From Orthonyx spaldingii (taxonomy: Eukaryota; Chordata; Aves; Passeriformes; Orthonychidae): 64,000 nt of DNA. Below are positions 1-12,900 of the stretch, one piece after another; positions within the stretch are counted from its first letter, which is position 1, and each line of letters begins with the position of its first letter. The DNA is taken from contig VZTJ01005909.1 of the NCBI GenBank assembly GCA_013397795.1, positions 718,084 through 782,083 of the forward strand, read 5' to 3'. Position numbers and translations under genes: made by a program. The notes below the pieces were generated by a model. The model saw nothing but the letters and a program-made list of their open reading frames with translations, searched no databases and was not told where the DNA came from.

Positions 1-60
1 TGTGGTATTTGTTGCAAGGTTTGGGAAAAGTGACAAATGGGAGAAAAGCATCCTGTGCCG

Positions 61-120
61 CCTTACAGTCACCTTACAGGGAAATGGAGGCACAGAGCAG
101 TCAAGGGATGGATACTGAGG
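61..120 (+). mobile_element. Possible short MIR fragment
   Basis: CACCTTACAGGGAAATGGAG, then GCACAGAGCAGTCAAGG, is similar to the MIR words TTTACAGATGGGGAAACTGAGGC and ACAGAGAGGTTAAG. The stretch is only about 40 bases, so the call is weak. Confidence 0.3.
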
Positions 121-647
121 ATGGAGAGGCTGACTGAGAGTGCCTGTTAAATCCCTCAGCCCAGAGAGCAGTTCCCTGGTGAACCCCAGGTGCTCAGTCA
201 CCTCTGCAGGCATTTGAGCACTGCTGGGCTGAGTACCCATGGGTGGCTGAGCTGCCCAAGCCCCTGTCTCCTGCCTGGCCCCAGGCAAGGCTGGGAGATC
301 CCTCCTCGCCTGCCCAGCTTTCCTGCAGCCCAAGCAGATGTTTGGGTCCTGTGTCCCGGGACAGATCCCAGCTTGATTTATTACTGGACGTGACTTCTGG
401 AGTTTGTCAAAGGCACCCGCTCCCCCTCCCCTGACTTTTCCCACACCCTTCCCATTTTGTTTTACGTTCACTTTGTGGTCTCCCCACCATAGCTTGCAAT
501 AAACAGAAACTCATTTCCAGTATAAACAACTGCACACTCTGCCCCAGCAAGCCGTACGACCCTGCCTTTCCCACCCCCACCCCGTCTGCTTTCGGGTTCT
601 GGGAAAACAGTCTCTTTCTTCTGCCTTTTTTTCACCCCCCCCCGCCC

Positions 648-648
648 N
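648..648. other. Single unresolved base
   Basis: One N between a C-rich run (nine C, G, three C) and a T-rich run: a homopolymer-related sequencing ambiguity. Confidence 0.95.
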
Positions 649-1192
649 TTTTTTCTTTTCTGAGATTTATAATGTGCCAGCCAGCGTTGGAGTGGTCTAT
701 CCCACTCCACATCACGTACGTGCTATTAAAAGTAAAGCTACCAATAGATCTCAGTAAGGAAAACCACCTGAGCTCTGCCTGAGCTGAGGGTTTACAAGAT
801 GGGGATGTTGGCCTTGACATGGCCAAAAGCCTTTCAAGATGTGGGATGTCTCTCAAGGCAGGATTTAGAAGACTTGAGACATAGAGTGAAGACATGCAGG
901 GCAGATCTTGCCCTTCCTAAGCCCTGAGTCAGGAGAGATGCCAGCCTGATGGGAGCCAAGCCTAGTGAGAAACTCTGCAGGAATGCCATGGAGAGCTGGA
1001 TAGTCACCTCTCTGAAGGGCTGAGCTGATGATCTCAGTTGCCTTTATCTATCTTTAGCCACCTGGAAAGGGACTTGCTGGGCCAAGCAGTCTGTCTCCAC
1101 TCTTGCTGTGCTTGATGGCCACAGACAGACACCTGGGAAAGGCAAATCGAATCTTTCCTTTATATGGGATACACACCTGTCTGCAGCATTTT

Positions 1193-1495
1193 CACAGAAT
1201 CATGGAATATGCTGAGTTGGAAGGGACCCACAAGGATCATCAAATCCTGCTGTTAGCTCTGCACAGGACAGCCCCAAGAAACACACCATGTGCCCGAGAG
1301 TGTTGCCCAAATGCTTCTTGAGCTCTGCCACACTCCGTGCTGTGACCACTTCCCTGGGGAGCCTGTCCCAGTGCCCAACCACCCTCTGGGTGAAAAACCT
1401 TCTCCTATTATCCAACCTAAACCTTGATTGACACAACTTCAGGCTGTTCCCTCAGGTTCCGTCACTGGTCACCACAGAGAAGAGATCAATGCCTG
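1193..1495 (-). mobile_element. CR1 LINE, 5'-truncated 3' end
   Basis: The plus strand starts with a CACAGAATCATGGAAT block and GTTGGAAGGGACCCACAAGG, the reverse complement of a CR1 3' end, so the element lies on the minus strand. Translated on that strand it gives the ORF2 C-terminus hallmark: RFRLDNRRRFFTQRVVGHWD followed by RLPREVV. The frame stays open through about 75 codons, so this is a fairly recent insertion. It is cut off at its 5' end near 1495 and has no poly(A), as normal for CR1. It sits in the CNTFR intron in the same orientation as the gene. Confidence 0.93.
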
Positions 1496-1769
1496 ATAAA
1501 AATGCATAAAAAATGGTGAATGTTTTTGACACTTGGAAGAGCTTGCCAAAGGCTCAAGAGTATTCCCTGCCATTGGAAGTCTTTAAGAGAGCTGAATGTT
1601 TTCCTTGCAGCTTTGCTGCCCTTCAAAGAGGGATCTATTCAGAGCAGCACCCTGCCCTGCAGGGGCCACACAGCAGGGCAGGCAGCAGCTTTGGGCCCCC
1701 ATGTCTTCCTCACATCCAACATCACAGGGATGCTGCAGGGGATGCACACATCTGCCTTTTCCCACGGCA

Positions 1770-1795
1770 CAAGGTTATTGGGGTCAATAACCTTG
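1770..1795. repeat. Perfect short hairpin
   Basis: CAAGGTTATTG and its exact reverse complement CAATAACCTTG are separated by GGGT, giving an 11-bp stem with a 4-base loop. No poly-T or gene end is nearby, so it is not a terminator. Confidence 0.85.
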
Positions 1796-2576
1796 TAATG
1801 CTTGGGGACAAAGCTGCTTGCTTGGCCAAAGCTCTTTGCAATTTTACTCTCATTACCCCTCTTTTACTCTCTACTGCCCTCTTCCTAGGACAAGCCAGCC
1901 CAGGACCACCAGTGGCCAGAAGTTAGTAATTTAGTTCCAGGCAAGGAGCTGGTCAAAGCAGCCGGTGGTTTAATTTTTGCTAGGAGATTCAGAAAAATGA
2001 GGAAATGAGGTGGGTTAATGAAAATCTGAACCCAAGTGGTTTAGCTGGAGAGAATCCCAGCATTGTAAACTGGTCTCTAAGAGTGCTGGAAATATCCTTA
2101 TCCCTGTTGCAGATGCTGTCTGAGACCATGTTCATACTATCACTGGCTGGGACTCACTAGCAGTAAGGCTTGTGCAGCCCCAGACAGCTGGATTTTGACT
2201 GTGCTGCATCTCCATGAGTTTTGCCCCATGTGGGGTTTTCCATGGAGAAATAAGCTCCTTGAGAGGTTGTGCAGAGCACAGGGGTGCTGCTGGAGGGTTG
2301 CAGCACTGCACTGGGAGCTCACATCTACATGAAGGTCGAATTGATTTGGAAAAAACCCCCACACATGTCACATGTCACTTACACGGACATTAAACCTGAG
2401 TGACTGTCTTGCAGAGTCTGAGTGCAAGCAGAGACTGTGGTCCCATAGAAAACCCCCACACAAAGCAACAGGTTGCTTCCAGCCTTAGCTTCCAGCACCT
2501 GACCACTCTCAGCAGCCATTCCAAGCAGGTGAGTTTGCTCATCTTGCCTTGTTCTTGGAGCAAAGCTGATGCTGAT

Positions 2577-2624
2577 CAGGTGTGTAATGCTCCCAGGACA
2601 GCCAGGTGTGTAATGCTCCCAGGA
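2577..2624. repeat. Tandem duplication, 22-bp identical blocks 26 bp apart
   Basis: CAGGTGTGTAATGCTCCCAG plus GA occurs at 2577-2598 and 2603-2624. Perfect identity suggests a recent event. Confidence 0.9.
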
Positions 2625-4769
2625 TCAGGGCTGGATCCCGGCTGGGTTGGTGTCTCCATTCACTGACTCTAATGCATGAATGCACCAGACTGAGCCTTAC
2701 GCTGCTCAATGCCAGAACCAGGCTGTGAGCTGGCCCCAGGGAAGCTGTGTCCTCCCACAGGGAGGGTGATGCTCCAGGTGGTTTAAATTCCCTTGAGCAG
2801 GAAGTGATAAGAGATCCGTAATGCAGATCCACCTTGGTGCAGCCCATGCTGTCTGTGCAGCAGGTCCAGCAGATGGTCTGCCCGTATTTGATGCGAAAGC
2901 TGAAGGGCATGGGAGGTTTCCTCTGCAAAATGCCCAATTCTCATGGAAGCACACTGATCAGAAGGAAACACACTAAAACCTCCACATACAAAAATCCCTG
3001 GAGTGGAGAAACCCTTCTGTTATGTGCTGAGACCTTTTCTATCATGACAGCTCGGCTGTTATCTCGCATCACATCTCCGTTTGCTGATAGCAAATCATGA
3101 CACAGCTCCATACCGTGATGAGGGCAGCTGGTGTTGCAGGTGGCTGTACCCATGGCAGAAAGGTTAGAGACAGCTACAAGGAACTGCACAGGCCTGCCAG
3201 ATTCCCTAACAACAAATCCATGCCGATGGATTAGCTGTCTATGCAGACAGTTGGTAGCATTTTATCACCCCTTCACACCCCATTGATAAAAGCACTCCTG
3301 GTATGAAGGGTGGCCAAGAAACTGCTCTGCTCCTCTCCTCTCCCATGGACGAGCAGCTGAAGCTGTCCCCAGCCGACCTGAGACCCTTAACCTTTGTGTT
3401 GTTCACCCACACCAGCATCCCCAGTGCAGTTAATCACTGCAAGCGTCAGGGCAGGAGACAGCCGAGGCCGCTGAAGCCCAGCACAGTTCGCTGACCCTGG
3501 GAAGGAATGTTCGCTGACTCACACCACGGGAATCTGACCTCCACAGAGGCTGTGCAACTGGCTGAGATCATGGATATCCATGTCCTGGCACTGTGGCTCC
3601 TGGCAGAGCTGCAAACAGCATGGTGTGCCCTTGTGGGTCAGGGTGGGTCCAACCTCTCACCTCACTACACTGATGTTCTTCAGGCATCCCAGTGTGTGCT
3701 GCACATCCTGGCACAGTGCCTGCTTTCCTGTCCATGTCCCTGCTCAGGAGCATGGGCAGCAGTCCTGGCTCTCTCCAGTGAGAGATATTTCCATTTTTCC
3801 AGCTAGGAAATGCTCTGAGTGTGCCAGTACTGGAGCTCTGCTGCCTCTGATTCTCCTCCAAGTGACCCACAGGGTACTGTAAGAGCTGCTGTTATGGTGA
3901 TTTTTATTTAAATCAATATCTTCTGTGTTATCCCTGAAGCGCTCACTACTAATAACCTCTCATCCTCTCAGCATGCCTTCAGTGACGGCCAGTTTTGCTT
4001 TGCTCTGCACAGAGCTATGAGCCCTCAACTCTCCTCTGGAGCTCCATCTCTGCCCATGCCTCCTGGGAGTGAGGCTGCTCCCACCGCAGGTGCAATTCAA
4101 CCCCAGCAGCAGTCACAAATATCTACGGGATTCCCAGATGGCATTTAAGTTTCCAGTCATTGTGATGGGAGGAGAAAGACCTGAAAAATCTAATTTCCAA
4201 AGACGTTATTTTTAAGTGCCTGCCCCATGTGGGATTTGATAAGGCAAATCCCAAAGTGTTTGGGTTGAATAGCAGGTTTCAGGTCCAGCACATGGCTTTT
4301 GAATCCCAATATTTATCATTACTATTGCTGGATAGAGCAGGGATTTTCCCTGTTTGGAGGTTCTCAGCAAAGAGCATGGAAGAAGTCTGGGTCACTGGGT
4401 TACCTATACCAGCAAAAAGTGTCAGGAGACTGCCCCAGGGAATGACACAGTCCTGCTAACCACACAGGGCACAAAGAAACACCCTGATTTACCAGCATCT
4501 CCAAATTACAAGCATTTCATCTGAGCACATATAGGTCCTTTTCTACCAGAGCTGAAAGTCTTGGTGAATCTTCCCTGGGTACAAGCATGGCTCAGCCTAC
4601 CAACCACAGAGTGACAGTCCTGGGGCTGGGGACCTGCCAGGGTGAGGCACAGTCCTGAGGTGACCAGACATGGATCCTCCACGGGCACATGCTGCAAAGC
4701 CAATCCTCACTGCCAAGCACTGTGCCAGGGGTGGGACCCTCGTGGGAATGCCCCCCACCTTCCCCCCCC

Positions 4770-4815
4770 NNNNNNNNNNNNNNNNNNNNNNNNNNNNNNN
4801 NNNNNNNNNNNNNNN
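4770..4815. other. Assembly gap, 46 N
   Basis: A run of N preceded by eight C. The ORFs spanning it are meaningless. Confidence 0.99.
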
Positions 4816-7800
4816 TTCTTCCAGCTACCCCTTCCGAAATCCCTCTCCAACAGCTTCCCCCAGGCTGCAAAAGCCAAAACCAAGAGGGGGAAAAAGTGAG
4901 GTGTACACCTGTCACTGTAATGGCAGATGGGCATATTATGGATTTCCCATGTCAAAATAATGGATCAAAACTCCTGCTGCCACCCCGACTCCAGAAGGGC
5001 ACTGCTGTTCCTGTCCATGGTTTATGTTCGATGAAACTGAGTTAGTAGTGTTTTTATCTGTCAATTAGGAACCATGAAACAGTTATTAAATAGAGTCAGA
5101 GCCCTCCTTGCTGCTCTCCTGGGCAGTGCAGGAGACACATAACAGCCTGTAATGAAGCATTAAGCAGCAGCAGTTTTGTTTCTGATAGGATTGGAAATGA
5201 TAAGCCAGTGAGGCATGGCTGGATAGAGGGAGCAGGTCCCCGGCTCAGAGGACACATAGCAGCAGCTGCTATGGGGAAATTCAAGACTGAATTCTGCCCC
5301 CTGCCCCAAATAAAGCCTCTGTAGGACTGCCATCTCACTGCATCTGCTTGTTGGGGAAAAGCAAGGGCCTGAATTTAATTATCTGCTTTTCCTGGTGCAG
5401 CCCTGGATGATTACTATGGAGGCAGGAGGTTTTCGGCTGTGAACAGCAATGTTATCCCAGCCCCAAGCAGACAAAGGGCTGGCTTAAACAAGTTTTAAGA
5501 AACAGGGATTGGACTGTTCATGGGAAGGGAAATAACAGGCACAATCCACTTCTAGAGGTCATCAGAGTCCAGGGAATTCTGTCACTGCCCTTCCTCTGCA
5601 GATGTGGATGCCCTATGGTATCTTTCAGTATGATGCCCCCAGGCAAGGTTACGATGTCTACTTGATCTCAGGGACTTTATGTCCAAGATTTGACATGGGG
5701 CAAGGTCATATTCTGGGCAGAGTGATGGTAGTCCTGCACAGAGAGAAACACCCCAGGGATGGCAAGCATGGAAAGGGACAGAGGTTCCCAGTTCCAGTGT
5801 CACTGGACACATTTACCTGTCTCCTTCCTATCCCCCATGTCTCAGGGTTCTGTAAGCCCTTGCTCTGCCCTGTTAGCTCTGCACCCACACCAGCCCCAGG
5901 TGGCTCAGAATGGCATTTGCTCACCCACCCACGGCCATGGACCTACCCCCTCTCCGGTCATTGCAGGAAGGGTCTGTTTGCACCGGGGGACCACCCAAAT
6001 GGGTACAAAGCAAACTGTCCTACCAGCACCTTGCCCTGGGGAACACCACAGATCTGGCAATGCCAGAGGCTTTCAGACATCAGTGACTGTTTTGCAGCCT
6101 GTTTGTTCACAACAGAAACAGGACAACAACAGCAGGGTTTTTTTGCTTCTGGTGATTTTAAACGAAACGTTGAGTTTTCAGGGCTTTTCGTTTTGGAACT
6201 CCCTCTGATTTAATTAAAAACCTCATCAAACCAAAATAAAATGAGCAAAATCTTGAACACAAGTGCTTAACTCTCTAACAATATACAACAAAAATTTTCA
6301 TCTGGCTCTGACTTCCAGGGCATTTTTCCAAAGTTGCCAGTGAATAGCAAATCCCATTCATTTCTTCTTTCTGGGCAAACTGCTCAGGAATCTAAAGATT
6401 AGCATCTCCCAGTGCAATGAGGGCTTCTGCTAGCTCCTTCTCCAATTGTCACCCGTCAGAGAGCAGGAGGGAAGTACACTGTGGTGTAATGTTGGCTCAC
6501 TACAAACCAATACCATCCACCCCTCTCTTCCCAGGAATTTTTCAGAGTTTCAGTGTTTGCAGGACACTAAGGGACTCCCAGACAGGTTGCACCATCACAC
6601 CACTCTGTCCTGAGTCCTGCCATCACAGCATTCCCATGGCACACTCTTCAGTGCCTGGCCTCCAGGCTAAGCCCTGTCCTTCCCTTCCAGCCATGAAGAA
6701 TGAGAGAGACACCTCGCCTCGGCAGAGATCTGAGCTCTCCCTGCAAGTAAAAATGTAGCTATAGTAACAAATTGCTCAGAGCTGCATGGCAGTGATGGAC
6801 GGGTTTCAGCAAGGCAGATGGGAAGGTTGCTGGTGGATAGGATGCTGTGAGAGGAGTATAGAGGGTACAGTGATGGGCATGCTTCCCTAGGGAAAGAGCT
6901 TCCTCACACATCCTCTGTCTGCTGCATGCCCATGCCATGGGAATGTTGTACCAGCATGAACCTCTCTAAACTTCACAAATAGACACAGACTTGCTGGGTA
7001 TTTACTGCAGCCAAGCCACCTCCAACACCATCACCTTGCCAGGATGAAGGAGATGCTCAGAACATGGCTGAAACATTTGTGCTGCTTCTCCAATATGTCT
7101 GCAGAATAAAAGTGGGGAAAAACTTGAAGCGGCAGGAGAAGCAACAGCTGCTGTAAAAGCATAGGAGCCCAGGAGACAGGAAAGGCACAGACCTGTGTCT
7201 GCATACACCAGGCCCTCAGAATTGCAGGCTGCTTCCTTGAGAGAATACTGCTTTGGCCCTTTCCTATCCACTTGGGTGGAGTGGTGCTCAGAGCAGGATT
7301 TCCATCTCTGCAGCATGGTGGAATGCTCATGGCTGCAGGTAGCAGGGGAGCCCGATATCACCCAGGCTGAATTGCATCCCAGCTCCTGCTGGGAGCTGTA
7401 TGCAAGTCCCTGGAGTGGTTCGGTACCACTGGAGCTGTCACACGCAGCTGGGCTGGGCTGCAGAAGGAAAGATGAAGCAGGGACAAGTGAAATGGGAATC
7501 CCTGCCTGTTCAGAGTATATGGTGAGAGGTTTTCAGCTCCCTTTCCACCTTGACTGTGCCTGCAAGGTGGCCAGGGTGGGCCAGGCCACTGTGGGTTGCT
7601 GAAGAGAGACACACCTCTATCCAGTACACCAATGTCAGCATAGGGGGTAAGGAGCAACCCAAGTGGTTCTCCCTACTCTGTCCCAACGAGGATACAAAAT
7701 TAGGGCCAAAGGCAGCCCAGAGTCCTTACAAAACACTTATCACCCTCACCTGGGTGGGAAACCTGGATTTTGCAAACCTGCAGCAGTAGGACGTTTCTTT

Positions 7801-9120
7801 CCCTCACTGTACCTCTTCAGAACAAAAATTGAGGCCCCAGGCACTCCTCAGGGATCAATAGCTGCTTTTGGAAAACAGCCGAGTGGCTAAACCAGGCTGG
7901 AGCCTACTACTGGTGCCACAGAGCTGATCAGCCAAGAGGCAAACCTGGAGAAGTGATGGGGCAGAAAGACCTGCGGGGGCTCTTTACAGCAGTGGTGAAA
8001 GTGCTCTGCAAATGCCTCTATCCTGGTGTGAGCATCCTCCAGCTGGCAAGAGAGCTGCAGCCTGACCTGCTGCCCCTGTCTGCTTTATACCCAGAAGGGA
8101 TTCTGGGACTGAGGGGAGGGAAGGTGGGCAACCCCTCCTCCTGCACCTCCCTGGCTTCCCTGAAATTTGCCCCAGAACAAACTCTCAGGGATTAGCACCA
8201 GCCACATCCTGGTGAGAACAATATTAAGGGATTATGAGATTAGAAATACCATTTATGCCTAGAGGAATAACTCTAATTCTTATCTGATTGTCTACAGATG
8301 TCAGCAATCAAAGCGCCTCTTTCATGCAAAGCAGGGAGTGCTGTCTGCGTGGTAGGTGAACACGACTTGGCCCCGTCATAGCACAAGCCAATTCCTCCTG
8401 CTGATACATGCCCCGGATTGTGTTTGGCAGCAGCTGCTGGTGCGTTAGGTCCTTCATGGGGAAAAGCTGCTCAGCAGGAGCCCTGTGCTAGGGCTGCATC
8501 CCCCTCTTTTGTCTCTGCTGGCCTGCCCACCCAGGATAAGTTCAGGTGTGCCTGCTGCTTGCAGGGTGCTGGTGGAGAGCCTGGGGGAGTGGGTGCTGCT
8601 TTGCCTACAAGCAACACCACCCTGAAACTCCCCCTGCAAGCCCACCACAGCCCATTTGCCACCAGCTCCTCCTGCCTTGGGCTGTGACCCTGTGAACTAT
8701 ATCAGCACTATGATATGCTGGGTGCACGGCACCCCTGAGTGATGCAAGGCTTTTCCTGCTCCTGGAGGGGTCAGACAGATTGAAAAAGAGACAAACTAAG
8801 CAGGTCTGACCCCAAACCTGTGTGCTACCCCACTGTACTCTTAGGGTACACCCAATTGGAAGGGCTGGGATTGTCGGGGCTGGAGCATCACTGGCTTTGT
8901 GGCACAACTGTTCCTGGGCTGGCCAAGCACTTTGTGCCAGATCGCCTGGGGAAGCAGCTCGTAATGGGGTGGCCTGGGAGGCTCCGCCTGGCCATTAAGC
9001 AAGGTAAGTGCTTCTGGGCGTGCTGTGCCAAGCTCCTGTCTGCACGCTGGAGGCAGAGTTCGTGCCGTTTGATGGCACATTATCTCCATTCGGCTCCTCA
9101 TCAAAAGCTCTCTGTCAATC

Positions 9121-9136
9121 CCTCCTTCGAAGGAGG
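9121..9136. repeat. Perfect 16-bp palindrome
   Basis: CCTCCTTCGAAGGAGG is its own reverse complement. Outer words AAAGCTC (left) and GAGCTTT (right) add a second, interrupted arm. It sits in a stretch (9050-9200) that otherwise looks repeat-free. Confidence 0.85.
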
Positions 9137-9599
9137 GCTGTTAGAGCTTTCTGTCCTTCATGCTAATGCTTACATGAGTATCTTCATCCTATCGCTCTTC
9201 TTCCTTCCCTGTCTCAGATCCGAGCCATCTCATCCCATTTTGTCCCATTTTCTTTTTCTGCCTTCCTTGTGCCTTGCAGACACCCCGGCACTGAGGCAAC
9301 ATTTGTTTCCTCCCAGCCAGGAGCAAGGCACACAAAAAGCCAAGGCATCATGGAGCTGTGATGCTGCAGAGTGAGGAGCATCCTAAGCAGGGACATGCAG
9401 CACCCTCCGAACACCCCACATCCTCTGTGCTGCAGGTTTTTCCTCGCAGCCCTGATCTGCACCACCAAACACCTGAGCCACATCATCCGATGAAAGAAAC
9501 AGCAGCTGCAAAGCTAAATCTGCAAGACAGGGATATGCACCTTCCTTAAGCTACTGAATTGAAGGCCATGGGAGAAAATTAGTTCATCTCACCTGACCT

Positions 9600-9990
9600 C
9601 CCGGGTTGCACAGGCCATTACGTCCCTCCATTACCCCTCTATTGAGCCCAATAACTCGTGTTTGACGGAACAATCTTTCAGCAAGGCAGCCAGCCTTGCT
9701 CTGCAGATAGCAAGCGACAGAGGAGCCGACACGGCTTTTGGCAGTTTGTTCCAATGCTTAATCATTTTTTCTATTAAAAATATGAGCCTCGTTTCTAATT
9801 CAAACATGGCTGTGGCTCAGCTTCCAGTTATTGGCTCTAGTTATGCCTTTGCTTGCTGGTTTAGTACCCAGTATCTTCTCTGCTTGGAGGTAATTACCAA
9901 AAGGAGTCAAGGCATCTTTCCAGCTTCCCTTGAAGTCACTGAACAGACTATTTTAAGTCTTTCTTCTTTTGGCAGCTCCCCCTGCTCCCT
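9600..9990 (-). mobile_element. Ancient CR1/L3-like LINE 3' region
   Basis: The reverse complement encodes the typical C-terminal motif of CR1-clade ORF2, HWNKLPKAV, within an open frame at 9631-9807. The further plus-strand sequence (GGTTTAGTACCCAGTATC, then AAGTCACTGAACAG and TTTTAAGTCTTTCTTC) resembles the antisense of old turtle/crocodile-type CR1 or L3 consensus sequences as I remember them. It diverges clearly from the young avian CR1 copies elsewhere in the window. Exact ends and subfamily need a repeat-library comparison. Confidence 0.75.
9631..9807 (-). pseudogene. 58-codon open frame of the LINE ORF2 C-terminus
   Basis: The frame starts MFELETRLIF, runs through KHWNKLPKAV and ends LLGSIEG before TAA. 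It is the extreme C-terminus of a CR1/L3-type ORF2 protein with no stop inside. An in-frame TGA lies just upstream of the Met. It is too short to make an enzyme and has no domain beyond the ORF2 tail. The most likely reading is a relic that happens to have kept its frame. Exaptation as part of a regulatory element is possible but unproven. Confidence 0.6.
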
Positions 9991-12900
9991 TCACATCCTT
10001 CTTTACTCCCCTGTTTTCCCAGGGTCCTTCTCAAATCACTTCTTTGATAACATCACAGGAACTAAGTAAGGACCTCATATTGTCTTTGTTGTACGTATGG
10101 AGCACTTGGCAGAGCTGACTCAATCTTTGATCCAGGAATCCCCTTTTTGGCCAGCCTGTCCCAACACAAACTCACAGTTTGGGGCACCTGCATCCTGGCA
10201 CCCTCCTACAGGAGCTGTCCTCTGTGCTCTCTGCAATTTTGCTTTTTTCATCATAATTAAGTTCTGGAGGTGTGCGGCAGCACAGACTTCACACTGCCAC
10301 CATTCCTGGGCAACTGCTCTGCTCAATCCCAGCAGGAATCATCCCTGAGTTTTGCTGAGAGACAGGGAGAAGGGAATGCTGCAAAACGATGCCTGCAATT
10401 ACTATGGCTCACAGCAGCTCTGTGAGCTTTTTAATGCCCATGAGAAAGCCCATTGCTCTTTTCCACTTCTGGACAAAACCCTCTATAGGCCAACACAGCA
10501 GTCCTCACACCACCATGGCAAAAATCACATCCATGAACACTGCTTTGGCAGCTAAAAACGTGAGTGGTGCTTCCCCTCCTGAGCCTTTGAGGCTATGGGA
10601 GGATCGTTCATGTGGTTATGTTGCTCAGGTAGAGCAAGTGGGGTTTGCAAAGGCCATGTATCACCACTGACACTCGCAGCAAGGAACAGCCTGGTGCTCT
10701 TGCACGGAACAACCCAGCAGCGTAACCACACCTGCTTTGCATTGATGTGAACAGCAGGGGTGCCCACAGTACCAGCTCCTCACCCCATGCTCTTTCCTCC
10801 AGGAATGCAGGGGTTTGTGATTTTGGACGTTATCTGGCCGCTTAAGTCCAATGCTTCAGGTGCGCTGGAGATAGGGGAATTCCCCTCTGCCGAGAATTCA
10901 CAACTCTGTGAGCAGAAGAAAGCAGAAGCAAACCCACACGCTGGCCAGGAGAGGGAGGACGGATGGGAGGAAGGGCTGGATGATGGAGGCTGTGGCAGAA
11001 AGGGGCGGTTGCCTGCGTGATGCGTCCAGGCCGCCTGCCTGTGAGCTGTCCCACTGCACGGCATGATGCAGCCCTGTGCGACCAGAGTGTGCTGCTTCCC
11101 TGGGGTGGGCTGCAGTGCGTGGGAGTCCTGGCATTGGGGGTGTCACACCCAACACTCCCCATCTGGGAAGCCTTGTAAGATGACGATGGCACTGAATCGT
11201 CACACAGGTTTTTAAGCTCAATTCTGTGGCTTCAGAAAATTCCTCCCCAGACTGTGTCTTAATTTCCCCTTCTGCCTTTTCATTTAGACTCTGGTATTGC
11301 TGTTTACCACCAAGCTGGGAGGTGGCACAGGCTGCCCAGTATCCCCAGTGCAGCACTGGAGTCCATGTCCCAGGGTTTCAGTGAGGGCAAGACAGAAAAG
11401 AGGAAGAAGCTAGTGAGGCCAAAGAGCCTTTTCAGAGGGCAGCTGCACCTGGCTGGCAACTCAGGGAAGTCAGGCACAGAGGGAACGGGAAACAGCTTGG
11501 ATTCTTATGGAGAGAGCAGGGATGAACTCTGCACTGGAAGGCTGAGCAACTATTCCCCAGAAAAGTGAATGGCACCACATCAAACTGCAAAGACATTAAA
11601 AGATCACAAATTCCAGCTCATCCACCATATATACAACATATTTCACAGATCCCTGGCTCCAGCCTGCTGGGAGCAGGTACTGGCTCAGACCAACACAGGT
11701 CACACAGTATCCAGAAAGCAGTCAAAAGACAGAGAGCTGCTTGCAACCCTCTGCTTTCTTCCCTGACCAAGACGACAGGATGCATCCATGACATGTGACA
11801 AGCCATGCCATGCAGGGCTGCCCCTCAGGGAATGTGCAGGTGTTGGTGTGTGCTCATTACAAAGCTACTCACACAGTCCAGCTATGGAGAGGAAAAACAT
11901 CCAGGGCTGGGAATGCTAAAGACAGGACAGCCCAACATAAGCAAAAATGCAGCACCAAGGTCTGAGCTACAGCTCCAAACCTCCTCATGGTTTTCTGGCA
12001 TGGACCCATTGAGTGATCTCCTGTCCTCCAGAGGTGAATCTCCAGATGTGAACCTCCTCTTCCTACACAACCAAACTCAGCCACACAGGACATCGAGTTT
12101 CCCTGTGAACCTGACTCTGGTCCAGTCACGGTTTTGTGACCATTCTGTCCTCCACATTTCCCATCTGGGGCAAACTGCAGCACTGGGGAGCCACTCCTGG
12201 TCCCTGCTGACACAAGGTTCTCTGCACACACTGCTGGGCTCTGCTTTTCATGTCCCCAGAGCGAGACCAAATTTCCCCATGCTGCTTGGCACATCAGCTT
12301 GTCACTGCTCCCTTGCTTTTGGCAAACACCCCTTTCCCTCCCCTGCTCATCAGCAGCCAGGCTGCCTGGTCTGGTACCCTGTGAGCTGGTAGAGAGAGGG
12401 GCACAGAGCCTGACATTAGCTACGCTCAGCAGGCTCTGTATGGCTGCCGTCAGTGCAGAGAAGACCATCTTGGAGAGAAAACAAGCAGCCATCACCCTAG
12501 GGATGGTATCATAAACCATTCTAATAAGGCATTTTGCTTCCTCTCCCCACCATCCTAACTCATGCAAACATTGCCTTGTTCAGTTGGCAGCAAACGATAA
12601 AGACCCCCAGGGAGCACAGGAGGGGGAGAAAAGGGACATCTGTTTAGAGCATTTCTACTGCATGGCTCTCCCAGGCTATTTCTATCTTTTCTTGTCAAAA
12701 TTTATCAACTGCGTAATTGTTTAAACAGCATTAAAGTGCTTGGAGCAAGAGCAACTGGAAATTGTCCTGCAGTTGCCTCTGGTACTGATGCTGACAGCTC
12801 AGGAAGGGACTGGGGAGAGAAGGGATCCATCGGGCATGGGAACCCTCTGACTCCTTTTCCGGGGGGGAGACACCACCCTATCCTGCTAACAGGAGGAAAA

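Noticed and set aside
2539..3189. Overlapping minus-strand frames with many Cys residues, considered as a CNTFR fibronectin exon
   Set aside because: No agreement with the expected linker or fibronectin III residues, and no suitable acceptor or donor.
5602..6213. 203-codon plus-strand frame
   Set aside because: Composition is random-like, no homology is recognisable, and it is antisense intronic.
11869..12567. 232-codon minus-strand frame
   Set aside because: Several overlapping frames occur here on both strands, no motif is visible and no splice signals bound it.
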